Part shown: positions 6,928 through 12,613 of the stretch, in pieces | How positions within the stretch are numbered: position 1 is the stretch's first letter | How the letters are laid out: every line of letters begins with the position of its first letter | Assembly: GCA_964495905.1 (NCBI GenBank) | Contig: CAZBWN010000070.1 | Span: 1-15,155 of the forward strand | DNA length: 15,155 nt | Reading direction: 5' to 3' | DNA from: CAJBLF01 sp964495905 | GTDB lineage: Bacteria > Patescibacteriota > Gracilibacteria > Absconditabacterales > Absconditicoccaceae | Made by a program: the position numbers and the translations under genes | The notes under the pieces: generated by a model | What the model was told of the DNA's origin: nothing | Databases searched by the model: none | What the model saw: the letters and a program-made list of their open reading frames with translations, nothing else

Positions 6928-7221
6928 ATGAATACGTTATTCGAAATCATCAAGTGAATTTTCTTTTTCTTGACGGTAGTGGTAGGGATTGTTCTTCTGA
7001 GAGGAAGCGTGATTTTTGGTCCAGAGTATCAGCTTTTGATCAAGCAAATCTTGATGCCGGGATATTTGGTGTTTTGTGGGACTATGTTTTGATATATCGT
7101 CGCACGCATCCAACTCGGATATGAAGAAGACCATCCTCATCAAAATAAAATCTACGCAAGATCATTTATCTTCGGAGTAGTTCTAGGAGTTATTTTGGCT
7201 GTCGGATATATGTTTATTTAA
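6928..7221 (+). CDS. Three-TM small membrane protein
   Basis: The 97-residue product has hydrophobic segments at about residues 5-24, 44-62 and 80-97, with the polar loop QLGYEEDHPHQNKIYARS between the last two. Two glycines (KG-IFFF and MFG-Y) are TGA within or next to membrane helices. No family is recognised. The start is the ATG 32 bp after lipoprotein B, and it is probably co-transcribed with the preceding genes. The last helix ends at the stop, leaving no C-terminal tail. Confidence 0.75.
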
Positions 7222-7224
7222 AGA

Positions 7225-7320
7225 ATATGAAAAAGTGGAAATATGGAAAAGTGGAAAAATATAAATAAATTAAAAAGAATACCATCATCTTTCCATCTTT
7301 CAATGCTTCAATCTTTCATT
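7225..7320. repeat. Microrepeat block upstream of lipoprotein C
   Basis: The left part has GGAAAxxT-type units (TGGAAATATGGAAAAGTGGAAA) and the right part TTTCAATC-type units, roughly complementary to the left. The block at 7884-7970 shares the core ACCATCATCTTTC and following units, with a few substitutions, so the two bracket lipoprotein C as direct repeats. Confidence 0.7.
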
Positions 7321-7341
7321 AATTTTAGTCCTCTCTGCCCT

Positions 7342-7881
7342 ATGAAACGTTATTCTCTGATTATACTATTCACGGTACTGATCCTGACGGGGTGTAAATC
7401 CAAAACCTTTTTTTCCATTCCCTTCGATAAATTCACTTTTAATCTTTACGACAACAATAAACAATATATCTCAATGCCAACACCTCCAGATACCATAGGG
7501 ATGAAGGTGCTTAAGGAGATGAAAGAAACAACAGGCACAGGTTCTACCGGATTCATCAATTCAGTGATTATCGTCAAAACAGTTATCCAATCGTGAACTA
7601 ACATGAAAGAGCTCGTTGATTCCAATACCAAAAATCTTCAACTCAAACTCTTGAAATATAAGCCCACGGACAATGAGAACAAGAAAGTAAAATGTCCGGG
7701 TATACAATATTCTTGATATATAACTGCGTTTTCCTATCAATTAGAAAAAGATACCCTTTATGGAGGACAATACTTTTTCACTGATGATACCTCATTATAT
7801 CTTATTTCACTGAGTAGTGATACACCCAAAGACATAAACAGTTTCATCAGCAGTATAAATACAATAAAATGTACACAATAA
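7342..7881 (+). CDS. Lipoprotein C of unknown function
   Basis: The 179-residue protein starts MKRYSLIILFTVLILTGCK, with lipobox LTGC at Cys18. The mature domain has alternating strands and helices (FTFNLYDNNKQYISMP, then GFINSVIIVKTVIQSG, NMKELVDSNTKNLQLKL, and TAFSYQLEKDTLYGGQYFFTDDTSLYLISLSS). That pattern resembles surface proteins with a PsbP/Mog1-like fold, but I cannot assign a family. Two TGA glycines are present (QSG-TN and YSG-Y). ATG 7342 was chosen over upstream in-frame codons because it gives a clean signal peptide and because the upstream frame is microrepeat DNA. The gene sits between two copies of a microrepeat block. Confidence 0.8.
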
Positions 7882-7883
7882 TT

Positions 7884-7970
7884 ATATGGAAACATGGAAA
7901 AGTGGAAACATGGAAAAATAAAAAAAAATACCATCATCTTTCAATCTTTCAATGTTTCAATTTTTCAATC
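7884..7970. repeat. Microrepeat block downstream of lipoprotein C
   Basis: This is a direct repeat of the 7225-7320 block in the same order: GGAAACAT/GGAAAAGT units, a poly-A stretch, ACCATCATCTTTC, then TTTCAAT units. The exact spacing has drifted. Confidence 0.7.
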
Positions 7971-8004
7971 CTATTAAGTCTTTTAATCTGTTAATTATGT
8001 TACT

Positions 8005-8781
8005 ATGACAACTAAATCAGATTTCTTTAATGAACCAAGCAACCTCAGTGGATGGCAATTGATAGGAAAAGTATGTATCGGTATCCTTATCGGAGGAACA
8101 ATCGCTGCATTGTTATTTGTCATCCTTTCTTTCATGGGAAGCATGTTTACCAGTGCATTTGGTCAGCAAGCAGGGTTTACTGCAAATCCGCTCTTATCAT
8201 TGGTATTGTTATTTATCGGATTTCTGAGCACTTTCATAGGAAATATCGCTATCGGAGGGATATATAATCTTTTTTTCAACAGGAAATATTACAACACGAG
8301 CAAGATGTTCTGACTTCTATTCTTGACTAACGGAATTTTGTTTTTCTTCCTCGCACCGATCTACATCGTGTTTGCAAGCCAGATAGATATCCTCTTTATT
8401 GTTCTAGGTTTCCATATCCTTTTTTCAGTATTCACTTCAGCTGCACAGATAGAATTTTCAGCTAACCCAAACTATAGCGCTTCATCATTTATGGGAACGG
8501 TTCTTTGATTCGCATTAGCGTTTCTTGCATATTCATTAATCTACAAGATGTCAGGTTCTGCTGCAGTACAACAAAAGATTTACTTGTTTATGCTTCTCCC
8601 ACCCGTTCTTGGGTATGCATTGATTCCTTTTGGAGCAGGTATCCGAGAAAAGATCTATTATAAATTCTACGAACTTGGAAACAATGGATTCTATATCGCA
8701 TCAGTTACAGAAACTGATGACGAAGAAACAGATGGTACGGACACTACTAACAGCTCAGACGATATAAATATTGAAGGATAA
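8005..8781 (+). CDS. Polytopic membrane protein (about six TM)
   Basis: The 258-residue product has hydrophobic helices at about residues 19-45, 64-88, 104-122, 127-145, 163-178 and 192-208, and an acidic Thr/Asp/Glu-rich tail from about residue 235. Two glycines are TGA (MFG-LLFL and VLG-FALAF), both in or at membrane helices; the standard code would give three separate small ORFs. CGA in GAGI-x-EKIYYKFYELGNN is read as Trp, which fits a membrane-edge position better than Arg. No transporter or enzyme motif is seen. It precedes another membrane gene by 37 bp of TTCACTA microrepeats. Confidence 0.75.
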
Positions 8782-8795
8782 AAAAACCAATACTT

Positions 8796-8815
8796 TTCAC
8801 TATTCACTATTCACT
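8796..8815. repeat. TTCACTA tandem microrepeat
   Basis: Three near-exact units of TTCACTA fill most of the gap between two membrane-protein genes, ending 3 bp before the next start codon. Confidence 0.7.
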
Positions 8816-8818
8816 AAA

Positions 8819-9211
8819 ATGTATCTGTACCATATCGCCTCACTCATCAAACTTCTCCTTGGTCTTCTTATCATGCTCATCACTTATACTTCTATCAATG
8901 TATATGAAGATCCCATGATAGGAATAACACTCGGTATGCTCTGATTGTTCATCGCTTCGCGAGGAGCAAGTTTTTACCTATTTCTCGCTATCCAAAAATT
9001 TTTTCGTGAGGTCTCTCAAGAACGCTTAGTCAAAGATAGTTACAAGCTTTCACTCTTATTCGGGATTTATGTGCTTATTAACGCACTATTTTTGCTTCTC
9101 TGATATCGAAGCAAAATTCTCTGACTCATACTTCTCGTAGGATTTATCATTCTTCAAGTGATTTTATTCTCTGAACCGAATACAAAAAACGATGACTTCC
9201 CAAATATCTAA
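8819..9211 (+). CDS. Four-TM membrane protein upstream of a DUF59 gene
   Basis: The 130-residue protein has hydrophobic segments at about residues 6-23, 34-55, 76-94 and 98-116, with a cytosolic-looking basic loop KFFREVSQERLVKDSYK between TM2 and TM3. Three glycines are TGA, all in membrane segments. Two CGA codons fall inside helices (IAS-x-GASFY and LGY-x-SKIL), where Trp is plausible and Arg is not. The genuine arginines in the basic loop are CGT and CGC. No family is assigned. Its last 20 bp overlap the start of the MIP18/DUF59 gene in a different frame, suggesting translational coupling. Confidence 0.75.
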
Positions 9212-9512
9212 AACCGTACATTTGATCGAGGAAAAACTCAAGACCGTCTATGATCCTGAATTTCCTATGATTGATATCTATACCTTATGACTGATCTACG
9301 ACGTTAAATTTTTGCCAAAAGAAAAAAAAGTGCATATCCTCATGACTTTCACAACTCCCTTCTGTCCTATGGCAGACATGCTCCAGGAGATGATAAAAAA
9401 TGCTGTGCTTGAAGTTGTCCCTGATGCTACGGTTGACCTAGAGATTACGTTTGAACCGACATGGACTCAAGCCATGATCAAAGACCCTGATTTGCAAAGG
9501 ATGTTTATGTAA
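9192..9512 (+). CDS. MIP18/DUF59-family Fe-S assembly factor (SufT/PaaD-like)
   Basis: The 106-residue protein has the compact family signature: an N-terminal helix, then YDPEFPMIDIYTLGLIYDV (family D-P-E-x-P-x-x-D-x-x-x-L-G-L), a strand with MTFTTPFCPM carrying the conserved Cys, an amphipathic helix MADMLQEMIKNAV, and a final strand with EPTW. Members help deliver iron-sulfur clusters in the SUF or CIA-like pathways. The G of TLGLIYD is TGA, so a standard-code search would find only the C-terminal 66 residues. The start at ATG 9192 overlaps the upstream membrane gene by 20 bp. It is the last gene before a terminator at 9529-9558. No other suf genes are in the window. Confidence 0.88.
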
Positions 9513-9528
9513 TTCAAATTTAATAACA

Positions 9529-9558
9529 AAAAAACCTGGCGATACAATCCAGGTTTTT
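9529..9558. terminator. Bidirectional Rho-independent terminator
   Basis: AAAAACCTGG (9530-9539) and CCAGGTTTTT (9549-9558) form a perfect stem around a 9-nt loop with A/T tails on both sides. It separates the convergent DUF59 gene (plus) and the secreted-protein gene (minus). Confidence 0.85.
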
Positions 9559-9576
9559 ATTATTATATTCTATTAT

Positions 9577-10182
9577 TTAGTTCAACTGTCATTTCACGTT
9601 CATTTTTCGCCCCTTCATCCCTCTTTTTATTCCCTTTCCTATTTCCATTCCTCACCTCATTCCTCCTTTCATCTGTCCTTGTAGTCCAAGTTCTTTGCTT
9701 AGTGTATCCATTTTTTCTTTGTATGATTCCATCTCTTGGAGTTTTTTGAATTTAGCTTCTGTATCGATTTTTTTGAGGATGGGATTATCTGTATTGAGTG
9801 TTTTCCAGGTAGCATAGTCACCGTTTTTAAGTGCATCAAGTATTTTTTGTTGATGGGCTTTTTCAGTAGCCATTGCAGTAAACTGATCTTTAGTCAGGTA
9901 CTTGGTGATGTTGTAATTTGTGTTGACTGCAATATATGCAGTATAGTCATTGTTAGTGATAGACTGTTCTATAGCAGTTTTAAAAGCTTCCGCTTCTCCT
10001 GTACTTGCAAATTTTTTCATCATGTTGTCATGGTTTCTCATCATCTTCGTTATCTTTGTTCATGATCACCATCACATCATCCTGCCCGTATTTGTTTCGG
10101 AAGCAAATGTTGTTGCTCATAAGATCATACTTGTTATTCAGAGGAGTCAGATACTGCTCGCTACCATAAATTTTGTTTTCAT
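9577..10182 (-). CDS. Small secreted protein, likely target of the adjacent two-component system
   Basis: The 201-residue protein begins with a signal peptide (MKTKFMVASSIGLLGITSMILG, cleavage likely after ATTFA at residue 27); three of its glycines are TGA, so it is invisible under the standard code. The mature part is Met/Lys-rich at both ends (MMRNHDNMMKKF; GGMRGGMEIGKGIKRGMKG). In the middle are two related units: FKTAIEQSITNNDYTAYIAV with QFTAMATEKAH, and KILDALKNGDYATWKTLN with KFKKLQEM, suggesting an internal duplication. This layout, small, secreted, helical and beside a sensor kinase, recalls CpxP/Spy-type envelope proteins functionally, but I see no sequence proof. Met clusters could bind copper; that is speculation. 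It follows the response-regulator gene on the same strand and has its own operator-linked promoter. Confidence 0.8.
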
Positions 10183-10193
10183 GTCATGTGTGT

Positions 10194-10225
10194 AAAAAAG
10201 TAAAAGCGTCAATTAAGTTTGACGC
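10194..10225 (-). terminator. Terminator after the response-regulator gene
   Basis: On the minus strand, GCGTCAA and TTGACGC form a perfect 7-bp stem (10225-10206) with a 6-nt loop, followed by TTTTACTTTTTT. It would end transcripts from the regulator gene 53 bp after its stop. The predicted start of the next transcript falls inside its first arm. Confidence 0.75.
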
Positions 10226-10229
10226 CCCT

Positions 10230-10284
10230 AGTATATACACCGACCTTAAACGAAACTAAAGATTACCTTAAATGAAATTTAAGA
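10230..10284 (-). promoter_or_regulatory. Tandem 22-bp operator and -10 element of the secreted-protein gene
   Basis: Two adjacent 22-bp units (10284-10263 and 10262-10241 on the minus strand) read TCTTAAATTTC then ATTTAAGGTAA, and TCTTTAGTTTC then GTTTAAGGTCG; 17 of 22 positions match. A -10 TATACT (10235-10230) follows after 5 bp. The -35 position is occupied by the proximal unit and is poor, as in PhoB/OmpR-activated promoters. The distal unit overlaps the end of the regulator gene. A third match lies upstream of the kinase gene (12416-12437). Confidence 0.65.
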
Positions 10285-10932
10285 TGCAATCTGGTATCCG
10301 AAACCCTTGATAGTCTCTATGATTGTCTTACCTAATTTTTTTCTGAGCGTAGAGATATATACATCAAGTTTTGCATCTTCTTCAAAAATCTGATCATTGC
10401 CCCATATCTCTTCTATGATTTCTGTCCTAGAGATGCTTCTTCATTTTCTTTCCAAAAGATATTCTAATATCTGAAACTCTTTGAGGGTTGTTTTGATTTC
10501 TTTGGTGTTCTTAAAGACTTTTTTTTGATCCCTATCCAGACGGATTTTTTTATATTCCAAAACATCTCTCGTAGGAAGCCTCTTTACGACCGCATTTATC
10601 CTTGCATCAAGTTCTTTGAGATCAAATGGTTTGACGATATAATCATCAGCTCCAGATGCAAATCATTCCAATTTATCATCAAGTTCTCCTTTGGCGGTAG
10701 TCATGAGAATCGGGGTAGTGGTATGTTTTTTTCTGATATTTTTACAGAGTGTTATTCCATCCATTCCAGGAAGCATGATATCCAAGATGATGACATCAAA
10801 TGTATGATGCTTGAGAAGTTCCAAAGCATACAATCAGTTCTCAGCTCGCATCACTTCACGATGTTCAAGCTCAAGATATTTTTTGATATTATTTCCGATA
10901 GTTTTATTGTCTTCGACGAGAAGGATTTTCAT
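10279..10932 (-). CDS. OmpR/PhoB-family response regulator
   Basis: The 217-residue protein has a complete receiver domain (about residues 1-118) with the acidic pair Glu7/Asp8, phospho-acceptor Asp51 in DIMLPGMDG, Thr79 in LMTTAK and Lys101 in IVKPF. A winged-helix DNA-binding domain follows (about 125-217), with LKEFQILEYLLERKG, IWGNDQ, DVYISTLRKKLG and a terminal TIKGFGYQI. Three conserved-position glycines are TGA (AENG-L, LEG-F, RKG-R). Its kinase is encoded 125 bp upstream on the same strand, so the order is kinase first, regulator second. The gap between them holds a long palindromic repeat that may terminate or attenuate transcription. Predicted target boxes lie upstream of the kinase and of the secreted-protein gene. 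Which signal it answers to is not visible. Confidence 0.93.
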
Positions 10933-10967
10933 GAAACAATTTAGAAATTAAAATTATTTTTTATTGT

Positions 10968-11051
10968 GTCATTGCGAGGAACGAAGTGACGAAGCAATCT
11001 AAAATTAATAAAATAAGATTGCTTCGTCCGCCTAGGCGGACTCGCAATGAC
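10968..11051. repeat. Long inverted repeat of the GTCATTGCGA/GAAGCAATCT family
   Basis: Positions 10968-11000 (GTCATTGCGA to GAAGCAATCT) and 11016-11051 (AGATTGCTTC to CGCAATGAC) are inverted copies around a 15-bp AT spacer. The second arm contains TCCGCCTAGGCGGA, as in the copies at 185-219 and 5243-5277. It occupies most of the gap between the kinase and regulator genes. Confidence 0.85.
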
Positions 11052-11057
11052 CTAACA

Positions 11058-12374
11058 TTAAAAGCTAATCGTACAAATCGTTCCTTTACCAATTTTACTC
11101 TGTATACTGATATTCCATCCATGTTTTTCCACAAGCAATTTTGTCAGATACAATCCTAGTCAGAAACTTTTGGTATCGGTTTTGGAACGGTCAGCCTGCC
11201 GAAATCTTTCTCGTATATGTTGCAGATCAACTGGAGAAATTCACTTACCGCTATCTTTGATCACGAGTTTTTTAGTATCCAGAGTGATATCTATCGTTCA
11301 AGATTCAGGGGTGAATTTATAGGCATTTTCCAAAATATTTTTTACGATGATGCTCCGACTTTCTTTATTCATATGTTTAGATATATTTTTTTGTATATGC
11401 ATCGTGAGCGTGATATTTTTTTGCTGGTGAGCTTTTTGTATGTCGCTTACAATAGTTTCTGTAAGTTTGCTCATGTCTGTTTTTTCTTTTGTTAGATTTT
11501 CTAAGGTCTCAAGTCTCGTGATAGTGACCAATGTCTCCAAGAGAGCATTCATGCCTTTGAGTTGTTGTTTGAGATTGGTGAGTCCTTCTTCATAATTTTT
11601 GGTTTTGTTTGCATAATCTATCTCTGTACTCATGCTCATCAAGGGAGTTTTTAATTCATGGGAAGCATTTGTCACAAAGTCTTTGAGACTCAATGTCTGC
11701 TTATGGATTTTTTCCAATACTTCATTGAATTTTTCACCGACCCTATTTATTTCATCATCAGGATGGCCGGAGATGTCTATTTTTTGATCTAAGTTGTCGA
11801 TATGGAGATGATCGAGAAATCAGAGTAATTGATTAAGTTTCTTGAGTGATGATTTGACGAAAATAAGAGAGATGACATAAGCGAAACCTCAGAAGATAAA
11901 CATCAGATAAAGGCTGATCCAGATGAGATTTTTCTGGACGAGTACATGGGGAGTCACATTAGTTACGATAAGTTGGTTTCAGACTTTTCTATACATAAAA
12001 TACATATCATCGATTTTTGAGATCGATTTTATCCGGTGGGATGATTCAAGTGTTTCTCATTCTGGGCTATCAATATCAAATACATCCACCTCTGGGACCC
12101 TATTTTTTCCTAGGATTATTTTTTGTACGATCATAGGTCTAGCTCCAGGAGGAATCTGCCCTTGCTGCCTACTATACCAGTTTTCGAAAAAAATACCATT
12201 TGCCAATATGCTGAAAAGCAGTACCTGCAGCATAGTAAACAAGGTGAATTTCAAACTGATCTGAGTGGAAGTTTTGAGTTGAGAAAAAGAGAATTTAAGA
12301 TTTTTAAGATTTTCAAAGAAATATCTAAGTTGATCTATGCTATCTTCAAAACGTGAGGCATTGTTTTTTTTCAT
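11058..12374 (-). CDS. Membrane sensor histidine kinase
   Basis: The 438-residue kinase has a cytosolic N-terminus, TM1 at about residues 41-63, an extracytoplasmic sensor loop of about 85 residues, TM2 at about 148-172, a HAMP-like linker, the dimerisation/phosphoacceptor helix FVTNASHELKTPLMSM with His239, an N-box NILENAYKF, a G1-like IKDSGKGIS, an F-box region HI-x-ERF-x-QAD, a G2-like FGLGLYLTKLLVEKHGW, and a final GKGTICTISF strand. The two variable residues in the F-box are CGA and CGG; related kinases usually carry aromatics there, so HIWERFWQAD is the better reading. Seven glycines are TGA, including those in DSGKG-I and SFG-LGL. A GTG ten codons upstream is possible, but ATG 12374 is preferred. 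It probably autophosphorylates and passes phosphate to Asp51 of the regulator encoded next. Confidence 0.93.
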
Positions 12375-12404
12375 GACAGAGTATATTGATGTAAAATCAA
12401 ACAC

Positions 12405-12437
12405 TGTATACTGATTTACCTTAAATAAACATTAAAT
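12405..12437 (-). promoter_or_regulatory. Operator box and -10 of the histidine kinase gene
   Basis: On the minus strand, ATTTAATGTTT then ATTTAAGGTAA (12437-12416) matches the 22-bp box upstream of the secreted-protein gene; the second half is identical in 11 of 11 bases to the distal box. TATACA (12410-12405) follows after exactly 5 bp, the same spacing as at the other site. A second -10-like TATACT at 12385-12380 would give a leaderless mRNA. Confidence 0.55.
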
Positions 12438-12497
12438 CGATAATTACAATCCAATTCTTATGGGTAAATTTAGTCCTTAAAAAAAGTCCTCCAAAAT

Positions 12498-12526
12498 TTG
12501 CTTTTTTTTGCATTTCAGGGTATACT
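12498..12526 (+). promoter_or_regulatory. Sigma-70-like promoter of the LRR protein gene
   Basis: TTGCTT (12498-12503) and TATACT (12521-12526) are separated by exactly 17 bp, the ideal spacing. The leader to the start codon would be about 80 nt and includes a GC-rich palindrome. Confidence 0.65.
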
Positions 12527-12562
12527 TGATGTAATCATAAATTATTACCCACTCTTTTACTC

Positions 12563-12581
12563 CCTGCCTGCCGCAGGCAGG
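12563..12581. repeat. GC-rich palindrome in the LRR gene leader
   Basis: CCTGCCTG, loop CCG, CAGGCAGG forms a perfect 8-bp hairpin in AT-rich surroundings. CCTGCC-type palindromes recur in other CPR genomes. It lies inside the predicted 5' leader, 33 bp before the start codon. Confidence 0.65.
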
Positions 12582-12613
12582 TTCAAAATCTTTTAATATT
12601 TTAATCCACTACC

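Noticed and set aside
10525..10944. Plus-strand frame opposite the response regulator
   Set aside because: The minus strand encodes a complete receiver and winged-helix protein with all catalytic residues.
12380..12385. TATACT at 12385-12380 as the main kinase -10
   Set aside because: It lies only 5 bp from the start codon; TATACA at 12410-12405 has the same spacing to the 22-bp box as the other regulated promoter. It is kept only as an alternative.
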